Below, piece after piece: positions 43,173 through 52,921 of a DNA stretch of 64,000 nucleotides. The notes under the pieces were generated by a model. That model had not been told where the DNA came from. It saw only the letters and a list, made by a program, of their open reading frames with translations, and did no database searches. The position numbers and the translations under genes are program-made. The stretch comes from Paenibacillus sp. BJ-4. Lineage in GTDB: Bacteria; Bacillota; Bacilli; Paenibacillales; Paenibacillaceae. The stretch's first letter is position 1, and each line of letters opens with the position of its first letter. Where the stretch lies: the NCBI RefSeq assembly GCF_020404765.1, contig NZ_JAIVEM010000076.1, forward strand, positions 19,964-83,963, in the 5' to 3' direction.

Positions 43173-45509
43173 ATGGTCAAGAGAATAAAGCTTCGCACAC
43201 TGCTGATAGGGGGATGTATTACCCTCTTTTTTCTTGTTCTGCTGTTAAAGGTATTTTGGATTCAGGTCGTAAGCGGGGAATATTGGCATAAACAGGTAGT
43301 TGAGCAGGTGGAAAAAGATCAGGTGATTCTGCCGAAGCGTGGAACCATTACGGATCGTAAAGGAAACGTACTGGCGACGGATGCACCTGCTTATACGGTA
43401 GTGGTCAATCCGAGTATCATTCAGGAATACGATTTGGAAAATGAGGTTGTAGCCAAGCTGCATCAATTACTTAAAACGCCTGAGGATGAGTTGAGAAGAC
43501 ATCTTTCGGCTAAGGACAGCAAGGGGAACTACTTAGTAAATCGCGAGATCCGTAATGGTGGCTGGAAGGCAGATCCTGAGGTCAAGGCACAGGTGGATAC
43601 GTTCAAAAAATATTTGAAGGATAAGTATGGAGTGGTTGGGGCTGTGGACACGGCTCAGGAGTCCAAACGCTATTATCCCGAAAATAAACTGGCTTCTCAT
43701 GTCCTGGGCTATCAACGAAAAGACGGAACAGCAGGCATGGGACTGGAAGCTTATTATAATAAAGAGCTGTCAGGCACGGCTGGCAAGCTTCTTTATCAGC
43801 GCGATCTGAAGGGTGTTCCTCTTCAGGGATCGGAAAGTATCTATGAGCCGGCACAAAATGGAAAAAATTTAAAGCTGACGATTGATGATACAATTCAGTA
43901 TTATATAGAGAATGCCATGCAGGAAGCTATTGCAACCTACAATCCGAAAACGATGACTGTTGTAGCAGCAGATCCCGAAACGATGGATGTTCTCGGTATG
44001 GCGAGTTATCCTAATTTTAATCCCAATACATATGGGAGTGCATCACTGGAATCTTTTCGTAATAATGCTACTCAGTCTATTTACGAGCCGGGTTCTACGT
44101 TTAAGATTGTAACTTTGGCTGCTGCGGTTCAGGAAAAGGTATTTAATCCGAATGAAACCTACCAATCCGGTATAGTTAGGGTCGGAGGCTGGGATATTCG
44201 TGACGTGAGTCGTAACTGGGGAACGTTAACCTATCTCCAAGGTGTCAAGCGTTCAAGTAACGTCGGTTTCGTCCATCTGGGGCTGGATAAGCTGGGTGGC
44301 GAAAAGCTCAAAAAATATATTAATAACTTTGGATTTGGTGTGAAAACGGGTATTGATCTTCCGAGTGAGTCTGCGGGAGCTATTACATTCCACACCCAAT
44401 ACAAATCCGAAGTCGCTACGGCTTCCTTTGGACACGGACGTGTTCAGGTGACACCAATCCAGCAGGTAGCTGCGATTTCGGCCATTGCTAATGGGGGGAA
44501 GCTAATGCAGCCTCATCTGGTGAAGGAAATTGTGAATCCAGATACGGGCGAAGTGCAGAAGATTCAACCGAAGGAAGTCCGCCAGGTGATTTCGAAGGAA
44601 TCGGCAGCCCAGACAAGCAGCTATTTGGAGCAGGTCGTGTCTGACCAGGAAATTGGTACAGGACGCCTTGCTTATATTGACGGATATCGTGTGGCTGGTA
44701 AGACCGGTACAGCGACGAAAGTCGTTGGCAAAGTCTACGACCATTCGAAGGATGTGGTATCCTTTATTGGATTTGCACCGGTAAATGATCCCAAAATAGC
44801 TGTATTGGTCGTCATGGATGAGCCTAACAAATCGGTAGGCGGTGGTACGGCAGCGGCGCCTGTATTTAAAAAAATCGTGTCCCAGTCACTGCAATATATG
44901 GGAGTTCCCAAAACAGGAACCAAGGCGAATAAATCAGATGGATCTGCTGTGAAAACGGTCGATTTGCCCACGATACCACAATTAACCGGTCAGGTGAAGA
45001 AGGATGCACAAAACGCATTGCTCAAACAGGGGATTGCCTATGAAACGGTCGGCAAAGGCTCCAAAATTGTTCGCCAGTATCCTGAGGCAGGCGTCAAAAT
45101 GAAGCCGGGACAGCGCATTTATTTGCTGACCGAGGATAGTGCCAACATGACCATTCCTGACTTTACAGGTGTTTCATTGCGTGACACACTTCAAGTTTTG
45201 ACGCTTATGAAGGTTGGTGTTCAGGTGAGTGGTGAAGGTTACGTTGTCGCTCAAAAGGCACAGATGGTAAATGGCAAGCGGATCGTCAGTGTAACGCTAC
45301 AGCCGGCCAAGGAAACCGTAACCGGAGTAAAACCCGAAGACACACCGGACTCTACCACCGGGGTAGCTACCAATCAGTCAGGCAGTGCAGCCAAAACGGA
45401 TACCGAAACTACTGCGAATACAGGCACAAGCGTCAGGTCTCCCGGCGGAGGAATCTCTGCTATAGCAGATGAAAAAAGTGCTGCCGCTATTAAAGGCAAG
45501 GATAATTGA
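43173..45509 (+). CDS. pbpB: Division-specific class B penicillin-binding protein with PASTA domains (PBP2B)
   Basis: A 778-residue transpeptidase with an N-terminal membrane anchor (residues 11-30) and a pedestal domain. The active-site motifs are S308-TFK, S361-S-N363 and K510-T-G. Two PASTA domains at about 590-715 are followed by a Thr/Ser-rich tail. It cross-links septal peptidoglycan with its SEDS partner FtsW. It precedes a second, shorter PBP (SpoVD), the same pair and order as pbpB-spoVD in B. subtilis. The low-complexity tail is longer than usual. Confidence 0.94.
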   Translation: MVKRIKLRTLLIGGCITLFFLVLLLKVFWIQVVSGEYWHKQVVEQVEKDQVILPKRGTITDRKGNVLATDAPAYTVVVNPSIIQEYDLENEVVAKLHQLLKTPEDELRRHLSAKDSKGNYLVNREIRNGGWKADPEVKAQVDTFKKYLKDKYGVVGAVDTAQESKRYYPENKLASHVLGYQRKDGTAGMGLEAYYNKELSGTAGKLLYQRDLKGVPLQGSESIYEPAQNGKNLKLTIDDTIQYYIENAMQEAIATYNPKTMTVVAADPETMDVLGMASYPNFNPNTYGSASLESFRNNATQSIYEPGSTFKIVTLAAAVQEKVFNPNETYQSGIVRVGGWDIRDVSRNWGTLTYLQGVKRSSNVGFVHLGLDKLGGEKLKKYINNFGFGVKTGIDLPSESAGAITFHTQYKSEVATASFGHGRVQVTPIQQVAAISAIANGGKLMQPHLVKEIVNPDTGEVQKIQPKEVRQVISKESAAQTSSYLEQVVSDQEIGTGRLAYIDGYRVAGKTGTATKVVGKVYDHSKDVVSFIGFAPVNDPKIAVLVVMDEPNKSVGGGTAAAPVFKKIVSQSLQYMGVPKTGTKANKSDGSAVKTVDLPTIPQLTGQVKKDAQNALLKQGIAYETVGKGSKIVRQYPEAGVKMKPGQRIYLLTEDSANMTIPDFTGVSLRDTLQVLTLMKVGVQVSGEGYVVAQKAQMVNGKRIVSVTLQPAKETVTGVKPEDTPDSTTGVATNQSGSAAKTDTETTANTGTSVRSPGGGISAIADEKSAAAIKGKDN

Positions 45510-45592
45510 TAGCTTGTTCTAACGTCCGTTTTTTTGAATATTCATGAGGTAAGACATGTCATGAGTATTTGGAGGAATGGAGGTGAGCACGT

Positions 45593-47509
45593 TTGAAAAA
45601 ATCTAACGTGATCATGCGGCGCAGGTTGGTATGGGGGCTGCTGGGATTGTTTGTACTATTCACGGCCTTGTCGATCCGGCTCGCCTATGTTCAATTGGGT
45701 AAAGGAGGCGAGCTCTCGGCCAAGGCTGAGGAGTCGTGGCGCCGCAATATTCCGTTTGCCGCCAAGCGTGGCGAAATTTTGGATCGGCAGGGTACGGCAC
45801 TGACCTATAATGTCAGTTCGCCGACAGTCATGGCAATACCCGTACAAATTAAGGAACCGGAAGAAACGGCACGCAAGCTGGCGCCCTTGCTGAATATGAG
45901 TGAGGATAAAGTGCTCAAACTGATTACCAAACGAACTGCAAGCCAAAAACTTCAGCCCGGCGGACGGAAAATTACGATGGAGAAAGCGCAGCAAATTCGT
46001 GATTTGAAGCTGCCGGGTATCGTTGTTACTGAAGATAACAAACGATATTATCCTTATGGCGATCTAGCGGCTCATATTCTCGGATTTACGGGGATTGATA
46101 ATCAAGGGCTGACAGGCGTAGAGAAGCAGCAAAACAGCAAGCTTCGTGGCATTGACGGAAGCATTGCGTATTTATCCGATGCAGGTGGACGCCTGATGCC
46201 CGGTTCCTCTGAAAAGTACATTGAACCGAAGGATGGTCTGAATTTACAATTGACCATTGATAAGTCTGTGCAGTCCATTATGGAACGGGAGCTTGACCAA
46301 GCGATGGTCAAATTTCAGGCCAACTCGGCATTATCTATAGCTATGAATCCCAAGACGGGTGAGATATTGGGCATGGCTGGACGACCAAGCTATGAGCCAG
46401 CTCTATACAAGCAATATGCGCCTGAAATTTACAATCGGAATTTGCCGATCTGGATGACCTACGAACCTGGTTCTACATTTAAAATTATAACGTTGGCCGC
46501 TGCGTTGGAAGAAAAGAAAGTGGATCTCAAAAATGATCGTTTTTTTGATCCGGGATATATTGAAGTCGGCGGGGCGCGCCTGCGCTGTTGGAAAAAAGGA
46601 GGTCATGGCAGCGAGACCTTTCTTCAAGTGGTGGAAAATTCTTGCAACCCCGGTTTTGTAACGCTGGGGCAGCGTTTAGGTAAAGAAACACTGTTCAAGT
46701 ACATTCGCAATTTCGGCTTTGGCAGCAAAACGGGCATCGATATGATTGGGGAGGGAAATGGCATTTTGTTCAAACTCCCCCAGGTCGGGCCTGTAGAGCT
46801 GGCGACAACCGCTTTTGGTCAAGGGGTTTCTGTCACTCCGATTCAGCAGGTGACGGCGGTATCCGCTGCGATTAATGGTGGCAATCTCTATAAACCTCAC
46901 ATTACAAAAGGCTGGATTCAGCCGGGAACAGGCAAGGTGCTGGAAAAAGTAGAGCCGGAGCTAGTGCGAAGGGTTGTTTCAGAGGATACATCCCGACAAG
47001 TGAGGGAAGCGCTGGAGAGCGTCGTTGCCAAAGGCACAGGTCGTCCTGCTTTTATTGAGGGTTACCGGGTGGGTGGTAAAACAGGTACAGCGCAGAAGGT
47101 AATTAACGGACGTTATTCTTCCTCGGAGCATATTGTATCTTTTATCGGTTTTGCTCCCGCGGATGATCCGCAGATTGTTGTCTACACCGCTGTTGATAAC
47201 CCGAAAGGCATTCAATTCGGCGGGGTAGTCGCTGCGCCAATTGTGCAAAAAATTTTAAAGGATGCGCTGATTGCTTTGAAAATCCCACCTCGCACCAATC
47301 AAATTGCCAAAGAGTACAAGTATGGAGAAAATCCGATTGAAACAGTACCTGATCTGGTAGGTGCCAGCGTGGCTGATTTGTACGAAGATATGAATATGAA
47401 CTTTATGCTCGTAAAATCCGGGTCGGGTAAGACGGTTGTCAGTCAGGCACCGAAGCCGGGCTCCAGATTGGAACGGGGATCAACGATCCGTATTTATATG
47501 GGGGATTGA
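45593..47509 (+). CDS. spoVD: Stage V sporulation protein D (sporulation-specific PBP)
   Basis: A 638-residue class B PBP. It has an N-terminal anchor, S294-TFK, S350-C-N352, K496-T-G and one C-terminal PASTA domain (TVPDLVGASVADLYEDMN). SpoVD makes cortex peptidoglycan with SpoVE. The TTG start follows GAGGTGA by six bases. An upstream GAATATT resembles a sigma-E -35, but no good -10 lies at the right distance, so sporulation control is inferred from homology. The name rests on order (second PBP, directly before murE). Confidence 0.92.
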   Translation: MKKSNVIMRRRLVWGLLGLFVLFTALSIRLAYVQLGKGGELSAKAEESWRRNIPFAAKRGEILDRQGTALTYNVSSPTVMAIPVQIKEPEETARKLAPLLNMSEDKVLKLITKRTASQKLQPGGRKITMEKAQQIRDLKLPGIVVTEDNKRYYPYGDLAAHILGFTGIDNQGLTGVEKQQNSKLRGIDGSIAYLSDAGGRLMPGSSEKYIEPKDGLNLQLTIDKSVQSIMERELDQAMVKFQANSALSIAMNPKTGEILGMAGRPSYEPALYKQYAPEIYNRNLPIWMTYEPGSTFKIITLAAALEEKKVDLKNDRFFDPGYIEVGGARLRCWKKGGHGSETFLQVVENSCNPGFVTLGQRLGKETLFKYIRNFGFGSKTGIDMIGEGNGILFKLPQVGPVELATTAFGQGVSVTPIQQVTAVSAAINGGNLYKPHITKGWIQPGTGKVLEKVEPELVRRVVSEDTSRQVREALESVVAKGTGRPAFIEGYRVGGKTGTAQKVINGRYSSSEHIVSFIGFAPADDPQIVVYTAVDNPKGIQFGGVVAAPIVQKILKDALIALKIPPRTNQIAKEYKYGENPIETVPDLVGASVADLYEDMNMNFMLVKSGSGKTVVSQAPKPGSRLERGSTIRIYMGD

Positions 47510-47564
47510 TAGGTTCTTTTTATACCATACTATGAATAACGAGAGAGCAATGGAGGAATGAAAG

Positions 47565-49052
47565 ATGGAGCTTCAACATTTGGCTTCACTGCTGGCCGTC
47601 TCACGCATTGTGGGAGACGGTACAGTGGATTGCCGAGGAATCGGGGCGGATTCACGTCGGGTACAGCCGGGAGACTTGTTTCTGTGCTTGCCCGGTTTTA
47701 CAGTGGACGGACATGAATATGCCGGGCAGGCCATTGCGTCGGGTGCGGCAGCCTTAGTGGTAGAACGGGAGCTGGATGTGCCTGTTCCACAGCTTGTGGT
47801 TAAGGACGCCCGTTATGCCATGGCGGTTTTGTCGGATTATTTGTTTGATTCCCCGAGCCGCCGATTGCGCATGATCGGCATCACCGGAACTAACGGCAAA
47901 ACCACGATAACTTATCTAATTGAAAAAATCATGAATGATGCCGGGGTGAACACCGGACTGATAGGCACAATTCAAATGCGCTACGGTGGCCAGTCTTACC
48001 CTATGTCAGGCACTACGCCCGAAGCAGTAGAACTACAACGTTATCTCGGAAATATGGCAGAGCAAGGTGTTCAATGCTGTGTCATGGAGGTATCCTCACA
48101 TGCGTTGGAGCAGGGACGCGTCAAAGGAACTGATTTTCGTACCGCGATATTTACAAACCTGACGCAGGATCACCTGGATTATCACAACACGATGGAGGAG
48201 TACCGTGCTGCCAAAGGACTTTTGTTTTCCAGATTAGGAAATGTCTTCTCGCGGGATGTGTCGGACAGTAAATATGCTGTTCTGAACGCGGATGATCCGG
48301 CCTCTTCCTACTTCCAGGCTCAAACTGCGGCCCAAGTCATTACATACGGCGTGGAAAAGGAATCGGATGTGCAGGCATCCCGTATTACGATCGGTGCGAA
48401 GGGTACCTCCTTCCATGTGTCCACTTTTAAAGGGGATACGGATATTGAGCTTCGAATGGTAGGCAAGTTTAATGTGTACAACGCATTGGCCGCCATTACG
48501 GCTGCTTTACTGGAAGGGATTTCGCTCGCTGATATCAAGCACAGTCTGGAGTCGATAGCAGGCGTAGACGGACGGGTAGAGCCTGTAGATGCGGGACAGC
48601 CATTTGCTGTCATTGTAGATTATGCTCATACACCGGACGGATTGGAAAATGTCCTTCGTACCGTTAAGGAATTTGCGGTCGGTAAAATATGGTGTGTATT
48701 TGGATGCGGCGGAGACCGGGATCGTACCAAACGTCCTTTGATGGGGAAAATTGCTGCGCGATACAGCGATCATTCGTTTATTACTTCCGACAATCCCCGA
48801 ACAGAGGACCCGGAAGTTATTTTGAAAGACATCGAGCAGGGGCTGATTGACGAAGGAGTAGCTGCAGAACGATACGAGCTGATCGTAGATCGTAGAGCTG
48901 CTATTCATAAAGCTATTGAAATGGCAAGCCCTGACGATGTAGTATTGATTGCGGGAAAAGGTCACGAGACCTACCAGCTGATCGGAAAAACGGTGCATGA
49001 ATTCGATGACCGCATCGTAGCCAAAGAAGCGATAAGGGGTTTATCCAAGTGA
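47565..49052 (+). CDS. murE: UDP-MurNAc-tripeptide synthetase MurE
   Basis: A 495-residue Mur ligase that adds the third amino acid to UDP-MurNAc-L-Ala-D-Glu. The ATP-binding motif is ITGTNGKTT, and the specificity motif DNPR (in SDNPRTEDP) indicates meso-diaminopimelate rather than lysine. The carbamylated-lysine region and C-terminal domain (AGKGHETYQ) are present. The stop overlaps the murF start. Confidence 0.97.
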   Translation: MELQHLASLLAVSRIVGDGTVDCRGIGADSRRVQPGDLFLCLPGFTVDGHEYAGQAIASGAAALVVERELDVPVPQLVVKDARYAMAVLSDYLFDSPSRRLRMIGITGTNGKTTITYLIEKIMNDAGVNTGLIGTIQMRYGGQSYPMSGTTPEAVELQRYLGNMAEQGVQCCVMEVSSHALEQGRVKGTDFRTAIFTNLTQDHLDYHNTMEEYRAAKGLLFSRLGNVFSRDVSDSKYAVLNADDPASSYFQAQTAAQVITYGVEKESDVQASRITIGAKGTSFHVSTFKGDTDIELRMVGKFNVYNALAAITAALLEGISLADIKHSLESIAGVDGRVEPVDAGQPFAVIVDYAHTPDGLENVLRTVKEFAVGKIWCVFGCGGDRDRTKRPLMGKIAARYSDHSFITSDNPRTEDPEVILKDIEQGLIDEGVAAERYELIVDRRAAIHKAIEMASPDDVVLIAGKGHETYQLIGKTVHEFDDRIVAKEAIRGLSK

Positions 49053-50455
49053 TGAAAAGAACAATCGGTCAAATTGCCTCCATGTGTGGGGGAACACTTC
49101 ACAGAGAAGCGGACGCTGAACGGATGGTTGAGGGCGTTTTTACAGATTCGCGCAAGCCGCAAAGCCATGGGCTGTTCATTCCACTTTCCGGTGAGCGATT
49201 TGACGGGCATAATTATGTGCAGCAAATCATGAGCGAGGCAGGTGCAGCTGCTTTTTTATGGCAAAAGGATCACGGAGCGCCTCCGAACGGGAACGCCATT
49301 GAAGTAGAGGATACCTTAGAAGCCCTTCAGCAGCTAGCAGCTGCATATTTGCGTGAGACTGGCGTTTCTGTCGTCGGAATCACAGGAAGCAACGGCAAGA
49401 CGACGACTAAAGACATCGTGACGGCTCTGCTGGGCACGACTTTTAAAGTACACAAAACCGAAGGAAATTATAACAATCATATCGGTTTGCCTTTAACGGT
49501 ACTGTCCATGCCGCAGGATACAGATATTCTTATTCTTGAGATGGGCATGAGCGGACGAGGTGAGATCCGCCTGCTGGCTAATATTGCAAAGCCGGATGTT
49601 GCAGTCATTACGAATATAGGCGAATCACACTTGCTCCAGCTCGGTTCCCGTGCGGAGATCGCACGTGCAAAGCTGGAAATCGCCAGTGGCCTCAAGCCCG
49701 GTGGCTTGCTGATTTATAACGGTGATGAACCACTTTTACCACAAGTGTTGGCGGAACCTGCAACGGTCAAGCCTGAGAGGTTAAAACGGTTTACGTTCGG
49801 GATATCAAAGGACAATGATGATTATCCCACAGAAATCACTTTGGATGGGGAAGGCAGTTTATTCACAACCGCCCAATCCGGCCAAGAGACTTTCCGACTT
49901 CCCTTGCTTGGACAGCACAATATTGTGAACGGGTTGGCATCGCTGGCGGTAGCACGTCATTTCAATGTCGATGCAGACCATATACGCCAAGGGCTGTCGT
50001 CTTTGAAGCTGACAGGCATGCGCATTGAGGTTGTGAACTGCTCTGACGGACTTACCGTGCTAAACGATGCCTATAACGCCAGTCCTGCTTCAATGAAGGC
50101 TGCACTACAGACATTATCCGTGTACAAAACGGACGGACGTAAAATTGCCGTGCTTGGTGATATGTTGGAGCTGGGACCAGAAGAAAAGCAATTCCATGAG
50201 GAAATTGGGCTTTTTGCAGCTAAGCACGACGTAGAGGAATTGTTTACCTACGGTGAGCTGGGGCTGTCTATTGCACAGGGAGCTGCAGGGTTAATGCCAA
50301 TTGAACACGTACACGCTTATACGGATAAGGAAAAGCTGGTCCGGCATTTGCTGACTTATCTCCATGCTAATGATATTGTGCTGGTTAAGGCATCCAGAGG
50401 GATGCGATTGGAAGAAATTGTGGATGCGCTGAAAAACGGTCCGCTACAGAACTGA
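49049..50455 (+). CDS. murF: UDP-MurNAc-tripeptide:D-Ala-D-Ala ligase MurF
   Basis: A 468-residue Mur ligase that completes the pentapeptide precursor with D-Ala-D-Ala. Motifs: GITGSNGKTTTKD, EMGMSGRGEI, NIGESHL and NDAYNASPASM. The GTG at 49049 is nine bases from AAGGGG, while the adjacent ATG at 49052 is 12 away; either may be used. It overlaps murE. In B. subtilis murF lies elsewhere on the chromosome, so its place here follows the ancestral dcw order. Confidence 0.96.
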   Translation: MMKRTIGQIASMCGGTLHREADAERMVEGVFTDSRKPQSHGLFIPLSGERFDGHNYVQQIMSEAGAAAFLWQKDHGAPPNGNAIEVEDTLEALQQLAAAYLRETGVSVVGITGSNGKTTTKDIVTALLGTTFKVHKTEGNYNNHIGLPLTVLSMPQDTDILILEMGMSGRGEIRLLANIAKPDVAVITNIGESHLLQLGSRAEIARAKLEIASGLKPGGLLIYNGDEPLLPQVLAEPATVKPERLKRFTFGISKDNDDYPTEITLDGEGSLFTTAQSGQETFRLPLLGQHNIVNGLASLAVARHFNVDADHIRQGLSSLKLTGMRIEVVNCSDGLTVLNDAYNASPASMKAALQTLSVYKTDGRKIAVLGDMLELGPEEKQFHEEIGLFAAKHDVEELFTYGELGLSIAQGAAGLMPIEHVHAYTDKEKLVRHLLTYLHANDIVLVKASRGMRLEEIVDALKNGPLQN

Positions 50456-50477
50456 TGTTGACGAGAGGAAGACTCCC

Positions 50478-51446
50478 ATGGATATTCAATTATTACTGCT
50501 GACGATCGTCGTATCGTTTATACTGGCGGTTATTGCCGCTCCATTGCTTATTCCGCTGCTGCGGCGTATGAAATTCGGCCAGCAGGTCCGGGATGACGGG
50601 CCACAAAGCCATCTCAAAAAGATAGGTACGCCTACAATGGGCGGTATCGTGATTTTGCTGGCTTTTACGCTGACCTTTCTTAAGTTTTCAGCTATCAAAA
50701 ATACGGACTTTTACGTTCTGCTGGTCGCTACGCTCGGTTTTGGGCTGATTGGCTTTTTGGATGACTATATTAAAATTGTATTCAAACGCTCACTGGGTCT
50801 GACGGCGCGCCAAAAGCTATTTGGGCAATTATTGTTTGGCGGGATTATGTGCTGGCTTTTGCTCAACAATGATCACAGTACTGCCATCGGCATTCCGGGT
50901 ACCTCATGGTCATTTGATTGGGGGGGCTGGTTTTACTATCCGTTCATCATTATCATGATGCTGGCGATCAGCAACGCTGTCAATTTCACAGATGGGCTGG
51001 ACGGGCTGCTGTCCGGTACTAGTGCGATTGCCTTCGCCGCTTATGCCATTGTTGCGATTCAGGCGACCTCACTTCCGGCTGCTGTATGCTCAGCGGCGAT
51101 GATTGGTGCTGTGCTTGGTTTTCTTGTATACAATGCACACCCTGCCAAGGTATTTATGGGTGACACGGGCTCGCTGGGCATCGGCGGTGCCATTGGTGCC
51201 ATCGCTATCGTTACGAAAAGCGAAATTTTATTCATTATTATCGGTGGCGTATTCGTGATTGAAATGCTGTCCGTGGTTTTGCAGGTAGCTTCCTTTAAAA
51301 CACGTGGCAAACGCATTTTCAAAATGAGCCCAATTCATCATCATTTCGAGCTGTCCGGTTGGTCCGAATGGCGCGTAGTTATTACATTCTGGGCTGTAGG
51401 ACTGCTGCTTGCAGGACTCGGACTTTATCTCAACAAGGGGTTGTAG
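50478..51446 (+). CDS. mraY: Phospho-MurNAc-pentapeptide transferase MraY
   Basis: A 322-residue membrane enzyme that moves phospho-MurNAc-pentapeptide onto undecaprenyl phosphate, forming lipid I. About ten helices are present. The catalytic loops GFLDDYIK, NFTDGLDGL and the histidine motif PIHHHFE are intact. The ribosome-binding region is GAGAGGAAG. Confidence 0.97.
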   Translation: MDIQLLLLTIVVSFILAVIAAPLLIPLLRRMKFGQQVRDDGPQSHLKKIGTPTMGGIVILLAFTLTFLKFSAIKNTDFYVLLVATLGFGLIGFLDDYIKIVFKRSLGLTARQKLFGQLLFGGIMCWLLLNNDHSTAIGIPGTSWSFDWGGWFYYPFIIIMMLAISNAVNFTDGLDGLLSGTSAIAFAAYAIVAIQATSLPAAVCSAAMIGAVLGFLVYNAHPAKVFMGDTGSLGIGGAIGAIAIVTKSEILFIIIGGVFVIEMLSVVLQVASFKTRGKRIFKMSPIHHHFELSGWSEWRVVITFWAVGLLLAGLGLYLNKGL

Positions 51447-51450
51447 ACAA

Positions 51451-52872
51451 ATGAACCATCCAGACGCATACCGAGATCAGGAAGTTGTCATTATAGGTCT
51501 GGCCAAAAGCGGTGTACAGGTTGCCAAGGTGCTGCATCAGGCAGGAGCCAGGCTGACAGTCAATGATAAAAAAGATAGGGAACAATGTCCCGAAGCTTCT
51601 GAATTAGAGGCTTTGGGAATTTCCGTTTTATGCGGAGGGCACCCGGAGGGACTAATTCATCCCGGTGTGAGGCTGGTTGTCAAAAATCCAGGCATCCCTT
51701 ATACCGCCCCGCCCGTACAGAAGGCTGTCGAGCTCGGCATTGAGGTTGTGACCGAGGTTGAGGTTGCCTACCATCTATGTAAAGCCCCGATCATCGGAAT
51801 TACCGGCTCCAATGGAAAGACAACCACGACCACATGGGTGGGCAAGCTGTTGGAGTCTTCTGGCATGAGTCCGATCGTGGCTGGTAATATCGGCACTCCG
51901 TTATGTGAGGCGGCTGTGGACGCCAAGACGAATGAGTGGATGGTTGTGGAGCTGAGCAGCTTTCAGTTAAAAGGAACAAAGGATTTTAAGCCCGCTGTGG
52001 CTTGTTTGCTCAATGTAGCTGAGACCCATCTGGACTACCATGGCAGCATGGAGGATTATGTTGCATCCAAGGCACGTCTGTTTGCAAATCAAACGTCCGC
52101 TGATAAAGCGGTAGTGAACTGGGATGATCCAGTCTGCCGGGAGCTTGTGCCCTATATTAAGGCGAAGCTGCTTCCTTTCTCGATGACGGAACGCTTGCAG
52201 GAAGGGTTGTTTGCTGACCCGCCATACATACCGGATGTGACGGATGACATCGAACGAAGCATCGTATATCGCGATAGCCTTGGGGTGGTGCATCCCATTA
52301 TAGGTGTAGCCGAGATTGGCCTGCCGGGCCGTTTTAACGTGGAAAATGCTCTCGCTGCTTGCGCAATAGCCATTGCCGCAGGTGCAGAGCCTGCGAAGCT
52401 GGCAGAACCCTTAAGTGCATTTCGCGGTGTAGAACATCGGCTTGAATATGTCTTAGAGCACGCCGGAGCAGCCTATTATAATAATTCCAAAGCAACCAAT
52501 TCCAAAGCGACCATGATGGCCTTATCTTCCTTTAAGCAACCTATTATACTGATTGCCGGAGGATTGGATCGCGGCTCAGATTATGCGGAGCTTGTACCGT
52601 CCCTGCAGGAACGTGTAAAGGCCGTTGTGCTTCTGGGGGAAACACGGCATAAGCTGGCAGATCGGGCCCTTCAGGCCGGAATAGAGCATGTCGAGATCGT
52701 CGATAATGGGGAGGACGCCGCCGCTACGCTCGTGGAGGCTGTGAACAAGGCGGCAGAATTTGCTGAGCCGGGAGATGTGGTGTTACTCTCACCCGCTTGC
52801 GCAAGCTGGGATATGTTCCGATCCTATGAAGAGCGTGGACGTATTTTTAAAGAGGCGGCGCATAAATTGTAA
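51451..52872 (+). CDS. murD: UDP-MurNAc-L-Ala:D-Glu ligase MurD
   Basis: A 473-residue Mur ligase that adds D-glutamate to UDP-MurNAc-L-Ala. N-terminal VVIIGLAKSGVQVAKVL, ATP motif IGITGSNGKTTTT, NVAETHLDYHGSM, EHRLEYV and the C-terminal ACASWDMFRSYEERGRIF are typical. The frame opens inside mraY at 51409; the ATG four bases after the mraY stop is chosen, with AAGGGG upstream. Confidence 0.96.
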   Translation: MNHPDAYRDQEVVIIGLAKSGVQVAKVLHQAGARLTVNDKKDREQCPEASELEALGISVLCGGHPEGLIHPGVRLVVKNPGIPYTAPPVQKAVELGIEVVTEVEVAYHLCKAPIIGITGSNGKTTTTTWVGKLLESSGMSPIVAGNIGTPLCEAAVDAKTNEWMVVELSSFQLKGTKDFKPAVACLLNVAETHLDYHGSMEDYVASKARLFANQTSADKAVVNWDDPVCRELVPYIKAKLLPFSMTERLQEGLFADPPYIPDVTDDIERSIVYRDSLGVVHPIIGVAEIGLPGRFNVENALAACAIAIAAGAEPAKLAEPLSAFRGVEHRLEYVLEHAGAAYYNNSKATNSKATMMALSSFKQPIILIAGGLDRGSDYAELVPSLQERVKAVVLLGETRHKLADRALQAGIEHVEIVDNGEDAAATLVEAVNKAAEFAEPGDVVLLSPACASWDMFRSYEERGRIFKEAAHKL

Positions 52873-52921
52873 GTAGGGGGGTTGGATAAGCCCCTACTTT
52901 TATGCAAGGGGTGGCCTCCTG

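Noticed and set aside
45527..45570. Sigma-E promoter before spoVD
   Set aside because: GAATATT fits a -35, but the best -10 candidates match only about five of eight positions or have wrong spacing.
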